From contig NZ_VWXK01000005.1 of NCBI RefSeq assembly GCF_011752565.1, positions 62,001-126,000 on the forward strand: 64,000 bases of DNA. Direction: 5' to 3'. Positions 7,669-14,823 of this stretch are shown here, piece by piece. The stretch's first letter is position 1; the number at the start of each line of letters is the position of its first letter. The notes beneath the pieces are model-generated. The model was not told where the DNA came from. It saw only the letters and a list, made by a program, of their open reading frames with translations, and made no database searches. The position numbers and the translations under genes are program-made. Source of the stretch: Pantoea sp. Ap-967. GTDB lineage: Bacteria; Pseudomonadota; Gammaproteobacteria; Pseudomonadales; Pseudomonadaceae.

Positions 7669-8490
7669 TCAGTCTCTCATCAGCGCAGTGACCTGGCCGG
7701 CGCCGGGTCGGTAGTTGAGCAGCCGCGACAGCTCATCGGCGCTGGTGCGCACCTGGCCGAGCAGGCTGTCGAAATTGATATGGCCAACCTGGGCGGTGGG
7801 AATGGTCAGGCCCAGCGCGGCGCTGACCCGCCCGCTGGCGTCGCGCACCGGCGCGGCCAGGGTGGAAATGCTCGACTCGAAGAAGCCTTCGCCGTGCACG
7901 TAGCCGCGCAGGCGGTCGGCCTGCACCAGGTCGAACAGCTCCAGCACGGTTCTCGGCGTGCTGGGCGAGTGCCGTTCCAGGTGCTCCTCGGGGTACAGCT
8001 CGCGCAGTTCGGCCAGGCTCAGGTCGGCCAGCAGCACGCGCCCCAGCACCGTGGCATGGGCCGGCAGGCGGGTGCCGACGGTGACCGCGCTGGAGAACAC
8101 CGACGGCGGCGACACCTTGGCCACGTAGACAATCGAGCGGCCGTCGCGCACCACCAGGTTGCTCGGGTAGTTCATGTGGTCGCACAGCCGCGCCAGGATC
8201 GGCTGGCCCAGCTCGGTGAGTTCCAGCGAGGCCAGGTACTCGAAGCCCAGGCGCAGCACCGACATGCCCAGGCGGTATTCGTTGCCGCTGCGGGTGACGA
8301 AGCCCATGGCTTCCAGGGTGCTCAGCAGGCGGAAGATGGTCGAGCGTGGCAGCCCCAGGCGGCGGGCCAACTCGGGGGCGGTAAGGGTGCGGTTCTGCCG
8401 GCTGAATTCGCACAGCAGCAACAGGCCGCGCTCAAGGCCGGGGACGGTATAGCGGTCCTGGTTGTCCTTCATGGCATCCGTATCGTTCAT
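7669..8490 (-). CDS. IclR-family transcriptional regulator (273 aa)
   Basis: N-terminal winged helix-turn-helix (about residues 14-75; recognition region APELARRLGLPRSTIFRLLSTLE) followed by the IclR effector-binding domain (about residues 90-265). IclR proteins commonly control aromatic catabolism and bind palindromic operators as dimers of dimers. This gene is embedded in the middle of the operon, overlapping the hydrolase stop by four bases and ending 2 bases before an SDR gene, so it is made together with the enzymes. It is the only regulator in the block and the likely reader of the three GTTTyATA palindromes upstream of the operon. The start at 8490 is supported by the ATGA overlap; an internal Met at residue 7 is an alternative. 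Confidence 0.92.
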   Translation of the reverse strand: MNDTDAMKDNQDRYTVPGLERGLLLLCEFSRQNRTLTAPELARRLGLPRSTIFRLLSTLEAMGFVTRSGNEYRLGMSVLRLGFEYLASLELTELGQPILARLCDHMNYPSNLVVRDGRSIVYVAKVSPPSVFSSAVTVGTRLPAHATVLGRVLLADLSLAELRELYPEEHLERHSPSTPRTVLELFDLVQADRLRGYVHGEGFFESSISTLAAPVRDASGRVSAALGLTIPTAQVGHINFDSLLGQVRTSADELSRLLNYRPGAGQVTALMRD

Positions 8491-9338
8491 TGCACGCTAC
8501 CTGTGAAAGAGGCGTCCAGTGCCCGGGCCAGGCGCCGGGTCACCGTTTCGGGTTGTTCGATGGCGCAGGCATGGCCGGCGCCGTGAATCAGTTGGAACGG
8601 CGCGGCAAACGCCTGGGCCAGGGCCCGGCAGTCGTCGGCCGTGGTTACCGTGTCGGCGCTGCCGCCATGTACCTGGCAGGTCACCTGCTGCTGGCGGTAG
8701 CGCAGCAGGTCATCGCCGCACAGCAGCTCGATGGCCTGGCGGTAGCCGGCCGGTGCCAGCCGCGCCATGTTCCAGCGCACCCAGGCCAGGGCACTGGCGC
8801 TGGCGGAGGCAGACACCAGGTGGGCGCTGCGGCTTTCGGCGAGGCCGGCAATGCCTTGGCTGTGCAGGTCGTGCAGGCGCTTGTCGCGCACCGCCTGGCC
8901 GTGTTCGGGCCGGGCGCCGTAGCCGCGTGCCGGGCTCAGCAACACCAGTTCACTGACCCGCTCGGGGTGGCGCTGGGCGAACGCGGCGGCGGTGAGTGCG
9001 CCGAGCGAATGGCCCACCAGCACGCAGCGCTGCACCTGCAGGGCATCGAGCAGGCTGGCCAGGCGCGCGGCATAGTCGCAGGCCTTTGGCTGGGCCATCG
9101 GCAGCGGCGCCGACTGGCCATAGCCCGGTGCATCCCAGGCGATTACCCGGGCCTGCTGGCACAGGCCCAAGGCCACGTGCAGCCAACTCGCCGCGCCCGA
9201 GCCGATGCCATGCAGCAGCACGATTGGCGCGCCGCTGCCGGCTTCGCGCAGCGCCTGCGGGCCATCGCCAAGCTGCAGCAGGCGTTCGCCGAACTGCCGC
9301 TGGAGCTGGCTGACATAGGTGTTGGTGAGCGTTGCCAT
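8487..9338 (-). CDS. Alpha/beta-fold hydrolase (283 aa)
   Basis: Alpha/beta hydrolase with oxyanion-hole HGIG (43-46), nucleophile elbow GHSLG (Ser111) and C-terminal His256 (GAGHACAIEQP). The size and arrangement resemble the MhpC/BphD group, which hydrolyses the carbon-carbon bond of meta-cleavage products, as well as the haloperoxidase-like esterases. Sitting in an operon with an extradiol-type dioxygenase, hydrolysis of a ring-cleavage product is the simplest reading; an ester or enol-lactone substrate is also possible. The gene starts 4 bases after the cupin gene and overlaps the IclR gene by four bases. Confidence 0.88.
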   Translation of the reverse strand: MATLTNTYVSQLQRQFGERLLQLGDGPQALREAGSGAPIVLLHGIGSGAASWLHVALGLCQQARVIAWDAPGYGQSAPLPMAQPKACDYAARLASLLDALQVQRCVLVGHSLGALTAAAFAQRHPERVSELVLLSPARGYGARPEHGQAVRDKRLHDLHSQGIAGLAESRSAHLVSASASASALAWVRWNMARLAPAGYRQAIELLCGDDLLRYRQQQVTCQVHGGSADTVTTADDCRALAQAFAAPFQLIHGAGHACAIEQPETVTRRLARALDASFTGSVQ

Positions 9339-9342
9339 GGGC

Positions 9343-9882
9343 TTACCCGCGCTTGATCGAGGCCAGCGGGTGGGCTGGCGGGTAGGTCGGGGTGACCGGC
9401 TTCTTGGCGCCGAGCATCACGCACATCAAGGCGTCTTCATCGCCGATGTTGATCTCTTCGCGGTACACCCCTGGCGGCACGGAAATCAGGTCGCGGTCGG
9501 TGAGGATGGTTTCGAAGCGCTCGCCGTCCTTCTCGATCACCACCTTGAGCTTGCCGCGCAGCACGAAGAACACTTCCTCGACGTCGGTGTGCAGGTGCGG
9601 CGGGCCTTCGTGGCCGGCGGGGATCACCATGGTGGAAAAGGTGAAGTGCTCGGAGGGGATGGTGTTCATGTCACTGTTCACGCCCGTGCCGCCGGTGCCC
9701 ACGTAGCGCATCTGCGCGCGGCGGAACTTGGGGTCGTGATCGGCCTGGAACTTCAGCGCATCCCAGTCGTAGCGGCGGGTTTCATAGCGGGCGATGCGGG
9801 TTTGCATCCACGCGGCCAGGTCGGCGCCTGCGGGTTGTTCCCAGGTTTTCGGGGCTTGTTGGTCTACGGAAAGATCAGTCAT
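9343..9882 (-). CDS. Cupin-domain protein (179 aa)
   Basis: Single cupin barrel. Motif 1 is clear: PPHLHTDVEEVFFVLRG, with His96, His98 and Glu102 (or Glu103) as likely metal ligands. In motif 2, the stretch VPPGVYREEI has Tyr-Arg where the fourth ligand, a His, normally occurs. The protein may therefore bind metal with three ligands or act as a non-catalytic or isomerase-type cupin. The N-terminal 60 residues are charged and helical (ARYETRRYDWDALKFQ). It lies 15 bases after an SDR gene and 4 bases before the hydrolase gene. It could be a second ring-cleavage or tautomerising enzyme, but its role cannot be settled from sequence. Confidence 0.85.
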   Translation of the reverse strand: MTDLSVDQQAPKTWEQPAGADLAAWMQTRIARYETRRYDWDALKFQADHDPKFRRAQMRYVGTGGTGVNSDMNTIPSEHFTFSTMVIPAGHEGPPHLHTDVEEVFFVLRGKLKVVIEKDGERFETILTDRDLISVPPGVYREEINIGDEDALMCVMLGAKKPVTPTYPPAHPLASIKRG

Positions 9883-9897
9883 GACAGTCTCCTTTGC

Positions 9898-10659
9898 TCA
9901 GGGCATGACGAACCCGCCGTTGACCGGCAGGGTTTGTCCAGTGATGAAGCGCGACAGGTCGGACAGGGCGAACAGCACGGCGCCGCTGACGTCGTCGGGC
10001 AGCTGTGGGCGCTGGATGGCCCGTTGCTCGATGTACAGGCGGTGGCGTGCCTCGGGCACATAGGCCGTGGCCTCGACTTGCACCAGCCCGGGTGCGATGG
10101 CGTTGATCGTGATGTTGTCGCCGCCCAGCTCGCGGGCCAGGCTGCGGGTCATGGCGATCAGCGCGCCCTTGCTGGCAACGTAGGCCAGCAGGTTCGGTGC
10201 GCCCCACAGCGGGGTGTCGGACGCCAGGTTGACGATGGCCCCGCGGCCGCTTTGGCGCAGTGCCGGGAGCGCGGCGCAGGTCATCAGCCAGGTGCCGCGC
10301 ACGTTCACCTGCATCACCTGGTCCCAGGTTTCGATGTCCAGCTCTTCGCAGCGCTTGCCGCCGGAATTGGTGATCGAGGCGTTGTTGACCAGGCCGTCCA
10401 GGCCGCCCAGGCGCTCGACCGTGCGTTCCAGGCAGCGGGTGATCGAGGCCGGGTCAGCCAGGTCCAGGCTCACCCCGCTGACATCCAGGCCTTGGGCACT
10501 CAGCTCGCAGGCGGCCTGCTGCACGCGGCCGGCGAGGATGTCGGCGATCACCACCCGGGCACCGGCCTGGGCGATGGCTTGGGCGAAGGCATAGCCCAGG
10601 CCGCGGGCGCCGCCGGTGACCAGCACGCGGCGGCCTTGAAGAAGGTTGGGGTAGTTCAT
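9898..10659 (-). CDS. Short-chain dehydrogenase/reductase, classical (253 aa)
   Basis: NAD(P)-dependent oxidoreductase of the classical SDR family. The cofactor motif TGGARGLG lies at residues 15-22, NNAS (usually NNAG) at 92-95, and the catalytic residues are Ser147, Tyr160 and Lys164 (YVASKGAL). The C-terminal GQTLPVNGGFVMP is typical of the family. It could oxidise a dihydrodiol or a hydroxy intermediate made after the Rieske oxygenase step. The start codon overlaps the last base of the permease stop codon, so it is translated with the transporter genes. Unlike the second SDR of this operon, its active site is complete. Confidence 0.92.
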   Translation of the reverse strand: MNYPNLLQGRRVLVTGGARGLGYAFAQAIAQAGARVVIADILAGRVQQAACELSAQGLDVSGVSLDLADPASITRCLERTVERLGGLDGLVNNASITNSGGKRCEELDIETWDQVMQVNVRGTWLMTCAALPALRQSGRGAIVNLASDTPLWGAPNLLAYVASKGALIAMTRSLARELGGDNITINAIAPGLVQVEATAYVPEARHRLYIEQRAIQRPQLPDDVSGAVLFALSDLSRFITGQTLPVNGGFVMP

Positions 10660-11435
10660 CAGGCATTACTCAGCATGGCTTTGGGGAGGTAGTGCAGCAC
10701 GCGCTTTTCAGCCCACACCACGGCGCCGTAGGCCAGCACGCCAATCAGGGTGAGCAGGACGATGGCCACGAACACACCGGCGGTGTTGCCCTGGCCTTCG
10801 GCGTCCACCAGCAGGAAGCCCAGGCCCTGGTTGCCACCGACCAGTTCACCGACGGTGACCCCGATCACCGCCAGGGTGGAGGCGATGCGCAGGCCCGAGA
10901 ACAGCGCGGCCATGGCCGAGGGGAATTCCACCAGGCGGAAGATTTGCCAGCGGCTGGCATTGAGGGTGCGCACCAGGTTGATCATGTCGGGGTCGACGGT
11001 GCGGATGGCCGACAGCACGTTGATCATCACCGGGAAGAACACGATCAGGATGGCGATGAGGATTTTCGGGTAGATGGTGTAGCCCAGCCACATCACGAAC
11101 AGCGGGGCGAAGGCCACCTTGGGGGCGATCTGCAGGGCCAGGATGTAGGGCGAGAGCATGGCTTCGGCCGAGGGCGACAGGCCCAGGGCAACACCGATCG
11201 ACACCCCCAGCAGGGCGCCGAGGGCGAAGCCGACGATGATCTCGAAGGCGGTGATCAGGGTGTGTTCGAGCAGGCTGCTGCCCTGCCACATCAGCACGCT
11301 TTCTTCGGCCACGCGGCTGAGCGGCGGCATCACGAACTCGGGCATGCCGAGCAGGCGCGGGCCCCATTGCCAGAGCAACAGGAACAACAGGAGCAGGGCA
11401 AGGCTGCCGAGCACGGAGGTGTTGAGGTTTTTCAT
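10659..11435 (-). CDS. ABC transporter permease, SsuC/TauC type (258 aa)
   Basis: Inner-membrane permease with about six hydrophobic segments, the first at residues 10-28 (LALLLLFLLLWQWG) and the last near residues 225-245. The binding-protein-dependent transport signature is visible in the region around residues 160-200 (RIASTLAVIGVTVGELVGG). It belongs to the taurine/alkanesulfonate/thiamine-precursor importer group, which often serves aromatic or N-heterocyclic substrates. It works with the binding protein 27 bases upstream and the ATPase gene before that. The stop codon overlaps the SDR start by one base. Confidence 0.92.
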   Translation of the reverse strand: MKNLNTSVLGSLALLLLFLLLWQWGPRLLGMPEFVMPPLSRVAEESVLMWQGSSLLEHTLITAFEIIVGFALGALLGVSIGVALGLSPSAEAMLSPYILALQIAPKVAFAPLFVMWLGYTIYPKILIAILIVFFPVMINVLSAIRTVDPDMINLVRTLNASRWQIFRLVEFPSAMAALFSGLRIASTLAVIGVTVGELVGGNQGLGFLLVDAEGQGNTAGVFVAIVLLTLIGVLAYGAVVWAEKRVLHYLPKAMLSNA

Positions 11436-11462
11436 CAGGCGCTTACCTTGGTTGCCGGGGCT

Positions 11463-12455
11463 TCATTTGGCCGCGGTCTGGGTGTCGATGAAGCGGTTGC
11501 TGTAGAGCTCGTCCAGTGGCGACTCGCGGGGCACGATGCCTTCGCTGACATAGAACTTGCGCACCGCGTCCAGGCGCGCCGGGTCGATACGCCCGGGCAC
11601 CGGCTGGCCGGCGTAGACGTAGTCGACGTAGAGGCGCAGGGTTTTCTCCAGCGACGCTTCCTTGCCGGCGTAGGCCGGTACTGCACGGGCGAAGGTGGCG
11701 GCGGCGGCCTTGGGGTCGTCGACGATGTCCTTGAGCCCGCGCAGGGTGGCCTGGACCACGCCGCGTACAACCTCGGGGTGGTGCTCGATGGCATCGTCCG
11801 AGGCGAGAATCGCCTGGGCCATGCTTTCGAACACCTGCTCGCGGGGGATCAACTGGTACTGCAGCCCGGCGTCCTCGGCGTTGACCACCCAGTCCGGCAC
11901 CCCGGCCATGGCCTCGGCCTTGCTGGCCGAGAACAGCTGCCACACGCCGGCGGGGCCGGCGGCCTGGATGTTGACGTCGTCCTTGTTCAGGCCGGCCTTG
12001 CGCAGCGAGGCGAGCAGGGCGTAGTAGGTGGTGTCGGAGTACGACATCACGGTCAGGGTCTTGCCCTTGAGGTCCTGAATGTTGTGGATGTTGGCGCGGG
12101 CGTTGGTGGCGATCATGGTGACCCCGCCGCCGCCGAGCACGGCCACGGTGCGCACCGGAATGCCGTTGGGGCGCACGATGATCGGCGTGTCGCCAATGGC
12201 GCCACCGACCAGGGCATTGCCGGCACCGATCTGCTTGGCCACGTCGACGCCACCCTTGGCGGCGATGAAGGTGAGGTCGAGGTCTTCGGCCTGGTAGTAG
12301 CCCTTTTCCTTGGCGATGATCCACGGCGCGAATGCCGGCAGGCTGGGTGGTGCCGGCAGCAGGTAGGTGACCTGGGTGGGGGCGGCCTGGGCCTGCAGCG
12401 CGAAGGCCAGGCCGACGGCGGCCAGGGCCAGGCGTTTGAGCGGTGTATTGAACAT
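11463..12455 (-). CDS. ABC transporter periplasmic substrate-binding protein, NMT1/THI5-like (330 aa)
   Basis: Starts MFNTPLKRLALAAVGLAFAL, a classical signal peptide ending at LQAQA before APTQVTYLL. The mature protein has features of the SsuA/TauA/NMT1-like binding proteins: FAPWIIAKEKGYYQAEDLDL near the mature N-terminus and GNALVGGAIGDTPIIV in the first lobe. It binds the pathway substrate in the periplasm and delivers it to the permease. The start at 12455 was chosen for the signal peptide; an upstream frame begins in the gap after the ATPase gene. Twenty-nine bases separate it from the ATPase. The ligand is unknown; this family takes sulfonates, thiamine precursors and aromatic acids. 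Confidence 0.92.
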   Translation of the reverse strand: MFNTPLKRLALAAVGLAFALQAQAAPTQVTYLLPAPPSLPAFAPWIIAKEKGYYQAEDLDLTFIAAKGGVDVAKQIGAGNALVGGAIGDTPIIVRPNGIPVRTVAVLGGGGVTMIATNARANIHNIQDLKGKTLTVMSYSDTTYYALLASLRKAGLNKDDVNIQAAGPAGVWQLFSASKAEAMAGVPDWVVNAEDAGLQYQLIPREQVFESMAQAILASDDAIEHHPEVVRGVVQATLRGLKDIVDDPKAAAATFARAVPAYAGKEASLEKTLRLYVDYVYAGQPVPGRIDPARLDAVRKFYVSEGIVPRESPLDELYSNRFIDTQTAAK

Positions 12456-12484
12456 GCTGACTCCCGAGAGGTAGTGAACGTCGA

Positions 12485-13336
12485 TCAATGCAGTTCGTGG
12501 TCGGCGCCGACGTGCAACAGGTCCATCAGGCGCCCGGCCAGCGGGCCGATTTCCGGCAGCTTGCGGCGCTCGAGGGGGTTGTCGCGGTGCGGCAGGTCGA
12601 CCTCGATTTCCTCGATGATCGTGCCGGGGCGGGCGCTCATGACCAGCAGGCGGTCGGACAGGGCGATGGCTTCGACCAGGTCGTGGGTGATGAACAGCGC
12701 GGTTTTCTTTTCCTCGAACAACATGCGCGCCAGGTCCTGCTGGAGAATCATCTTGGTTTGCGCGTCCAGGGCCGAGAATGGCTCGTCGAGAAACAGCACT
12801 TGCGGGTCGATGGCCAGTGTGCGGGCAAGGGCTGCGCGCTGGCGCATGCCGCCGGACAGCTGGAACGGGTAGTGCTCGGCGAAGCCTTGCAGGTGGCAGC
12901 GGGCGAGCAGGTTGTCGGCAATCACCCGGCGCTGGGCGGCGGCCATGCCTTGGATTTCCAGGCCCAGTTCGACGTTGCGGCGGATGCTGCGCCAGGGCAT
13001 CAGCAAGTCCTTTTGCAACATGAAGGCAACCTTGGGCACTGGGCCGTCGACCCGTTCGCCAGCGACCAGCACTTCACCTTCGCTTGGCCGGTACAGGCCC
13101 GACCCCATGTTCAGGATCGTGCTCTTGCCGCAGCCGGAGGGGCCGATGATCGACACCACTTCGCCCCGGCGGATCTGGAAGTTCACACCGCGAATGGCGA
13201 ACGGTGCGTCGGCTTGGCCCTTGGCCGGGAAGGCCTTGCCGACGTTGCGAAACTCGATTTCGATGGGCGCCTGGGCATCGCAAGGGCGAGGCGTACTCCA
13301 TTGAGGGGCGATTGCGTACATCTCTTTCACAGCCAT
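12485..13336 (-). CDS. ABC transporter ATP-binding protein, SsuB/TauB type (283 aa)
   Basis: Cytoplasmic ATPase powering the importer encoded by the next two genes. Walker A GPSGCGKST, Q-loop region FMLQKDLLMPW, signature LSGGMRQRAALART, Walker B QVLFLDEP followed by FSALD, and the switch His in FITHDLVEA. Its length exceeds the usual 250 residues because of an N-terminal segment before the first strand (IEIEFRNVGKAF). It is the first gene of the 15-gene operon. No strong ribosome-binding site precedes the ATG at 13336, and an internal Met at residue 6 is possible. The three proposed operators lie in the 270 bases upstream. Confidence 0.92.
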   Translation of the reverse strand: MAVKEMYAIAPQWSTPRPCDAQAPIEIEFRNVGKAFPAKGQADAPFAIRGVNFQIRRGEVVSIIGPSGCGKSTILNMGSGLYRPSEGEVLVAGERVDGPVPKVAFMLQKDLLMPWRSIRRNVELGLEIQGMAAAQRRVIADNLLARCHLQGFAEHYPFQLSGGMRQRAALARTLAIDPQVLFLDEPFSALDAQTKMILQQDLARMLFEEKKTALFITHDLVEAIALSDRLLVMSARPGTIIEEIEVDLPHRDNPLERRKLPEIGPLAGRLMDLLHVGADHELH

Positions 13337-13355
13337 GGGATCAACTCGCTGGTCT

Positions 13356-13371
13356 GTTTTATAGGTGATAC
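13356..13371. promoter_or_regulatory. Candidate operator 1 (GTTTTATAGGTGATAC)
   Basis: Imperfect 16-bp dyad related to the two further copies upstream (GTTTTATATATGAAAC, GTTTCATAGGTGAAAC). It lies 20 bases before the first start codon of the catabolic operon, where a bound regulator could block transcription. Proposed as a binding site for the IclR protein encoded in the operon; this is inference from repeat structure and place. Confidence 0.5.
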
Positions 13372-13380
13372 GCCGTTTAG

Positions 13381-13396
13381 TGCATGAACAATGCCA
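13381..13396 (-). promoter_or_regulatory. Candidate sigma-54-like promoter (TGGCATTGTTCATGCA)
   Basis: Read on the minus strand, this has the GG-N10-GC spacing and TGGCA...TGCA ends of a sigma-54 promoter. Transcription would begin near base 13370, within operator 1, and leave a leader of about 35 bases before the ATPase gene. No enhancer-binding activator gene is present in the visible operon, so a sigma-70 promoter (TTGTTC, 17 bases, TAACAA at 13456-13428) remains an alternative. Confidence 0.3.
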
Positions 13397-13472
13397 GGTG
13401 GAATATTTCCTTCATTTAATTAAAAAGTTGTTAGTTATTAGTTAGTTGCAGAACAAGGTCGAAATTCGTCTT

Positions 13473-13488
13473 GTTTTATATATGAAAC
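13473..13488. promoter_or_regulatory. Candidate operator 2 (GTTTTATATATGAAAC)
   Basis: Second copy of the 16-bp motif, centred in the larger dyad CTTGTTT-N8-AAACAAG (13470-13491). It starts 117 bases from operator 1, about eleven helical turns, so it would lie on the same face of the DNA. Confidence 0.5.
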
Positions 13489-13586
13489 AAGGTTTTCTAT
13501 ATGGCACGGAAATGCCCATTCGCGGCGCAGCGGAGTGGGCCGTGCGAGGTAAGAGGGCAGTTTCGGGTAACGCGGATGGGGTGGCG

Positions 13587-13602
13587 GTTTCATAGGTGAA
13601 AC
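13587..13602. promoter_or_regulatory. Candidate operator 3 (GTTTCATAGGTGAAAC)
   Basis: Third and most symmetrical copy: extended arms CGGTTTCA and TGAAACCG form a perfect dyad at 13585-13604 around the centre TAGG. It starts 114 bases from operator 2, again about eleven turns. Confidence 0.5.
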
Positions 13603-13626
13603 CGTGCGGAGGGCTTGCACTGAACT

Positions 13627-13731
13627 CTGTGGGAGCGGGCTTGTGGGAGCGGGCTTGCCCGCGAAGAAGGCACCACGGTGCATGGCACGGGCTTCGCCCG
13701 TGTTCGCGGGGCAAGCCCGCTCCTACAAGGC
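13627..13731. repeat. REP pair with a partly duplicated left unit
   Basis: Two inverted REP units (GGAGCGGGCTTGCCCGCGAA and its inverse in CGCGGGGCAAGCCCGCTCCTAC) flank a smaller inverted repeat (CACGGGCTTCGCCCGTG). The left unit begins with a tandem repeat of TGTGGGAGCGGGCT, a local duplication. It lies at the 3' end of the DMT transporter gene, 290 bases upstream of the catabolic operon. The rest of the 13337-13748 gap holds the operators and AT-rich DNA. Confidence 0.85.
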
Positions 13732-13748
13732 CAATACAGGCCTCGGGT

Positions 13749-14624
13749 TTAACTCCGCGCCGGGCGCAGCACCAGCCACAGCGCCACGCCAATCAGCAGG
13801 CCGCCATACAGGTGCGCCATCGACAGCGGCTCGCCCAGCAGCCACGCCCCCCACAGCACGCCGAACGCAGGAATCAGAAAAGTCACGGTGCTGGCCTTGA
13901 CCGGGCCGATTTCGGCCAGCAGGCGGAAGTACAGGATGTAGGCAAACGCCGTGCACAGCAGGCCAAGGCCCAGCAACGACAGCCACACCTGCCAGCCGCC
14001 CCAGCTCGCCGGTGGCTGGGTGAGGGCGCTCCAGGCGAACAGCGGGGTCAGCATCAAGGTGGCGCCGAGCATGCTGCCCAGGGCCGACAGGCGGCTGTCC
14101 AGGCCGCTGATCCAGCGCCGGGCGAGAAAGCCTGCGAAGCCGTAGCAGGTGGTGGCGGCAAGGCAGGCCAGGGCGCCTTGCACCAGGGCCATGTCCAGCG
14201 CCACCGGGCCTGCACCGCTGAGAATGCCGACACCGAACAGCCCCAGGAAAATGCCACCGAGCTTGGGCAGGGTCATGCGCTCGTGGAAGCACAGGGCGCC
14301 GATCAGCACGCCCATCAGCGGTGTGGTGGCGTTGAAGATGGCCGAGTAGCCGGCGGGCAGCACTTGCGCAGCCACGGAGTAGAAGGTGGCGGGGATGCCC
14401 GAGTTGATCATGCCCAGCACCAGGCAGGCGCCGAGCTTGCCGTCGAATTGCCAGCGCACGCGGGTGGCGGCGAGGATGGCGACCAGCCCCAGGCAGGCGA
14501 TGGACACGCGAAAGAAGGCGGTGGGGACGGTGCCCAGCTCCGGGGCGATGATGCGCATGAACAGAAAGCTCGCCCCCCAGACAGCGGCGAGGGTCAGCAG
14601 GCGGGCTAGGGCGATGGGGCTCAC
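13749..14624 (-). CDS. EamA/DMT-family transporter (291 aa)
   Basis: Inner-membrane protein with about ten hydrophobic segments in two EamA repeats; the first segment is LARLLTLAAVWGASFLFMRI and the second half starts near MALVQGALACLAATTCYG. Members export amino acids, purines and other metabolites. I chose a GTG start at 14624 because CGGAGA stands 8 bases upstream and the protein then begins directly at the first helix. The longer upstream frame is translated from a REP element (it contains the tell-tale SRGKPAPT peptide) and is not real. The substrate is unknown. It is transcribed towards the catabolic operon but separated from it by 412 bases containing a REP pair, so it is likely an independent gene. 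Confidence 0.85.
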   Translation of the reverse strand: MSPIALARLLTLAAVWGASFLFMRIIAPELGTVPTAFFRVSIACLGLVAILAATRVRWQFDGKLGACLVLGMINSGIPATFYSVAAQVLPAGYSAIFNATTPLMGVLIGALCFHERMTLPKLGGIFLGLFGVGILSGAGPVALDMALVQGALACLAATTCYGFAGFLARRWISGLDSRLSALGSMLGATLMLTPLFAWSALTQPPASWGGWQVWLSLLGLGLLCTAFAYILYFRLLAEIGPVKASTVTFLIPAFGVLWGAWLLGEPLSMAHLYGGLLIGVALWLVLRPARS

Positions 14625-14703
14625 AACGGTCTCCGGGTAGGGGGCAGGGGGCGAGTGTACGTGACTGGCCTGGGTGATTCTTGTGCTTTCTTGCGGTGGA
14701 AAC

Positions 14704-14786
14704 CTGTGCCGGCCTCTTCGCGGGGCAAGCCCGCTCCTACAGGGCGGTGTAGGAGCGGGCTTGCCCCGCGAAAGGGCCGGCACAGG
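14704..14786. repeat. REP inverted pair
   Basis: Two REP units face each other around the short centre GGGCGG; the flanks CCTGTGCCGG and CCGGCACAGG extend the dyad. It lies between the divergent DMT transporter and aceK genes, so it is not at a gene 3' end. Confidence 0.9.
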
Positions 14787-14823
14787 CTAATCTCATAAGC
14801 TCACCCAGCCCGAGGTCCACCGC

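Noticed and set aside
13337..13748. Possible small gene between the catabolic operon and the DMT transporter
   Set aside because: Frames of 81 and 116 residues there are REP translations; the AT-rich part is promoter-like.
14625..14783. N-terminal extension of the EamA transporter
   Set aside because: Translated from a REP element (SRGKPAPT-type peptide); a GTG with a good ribosome-binding site lies at 14624.
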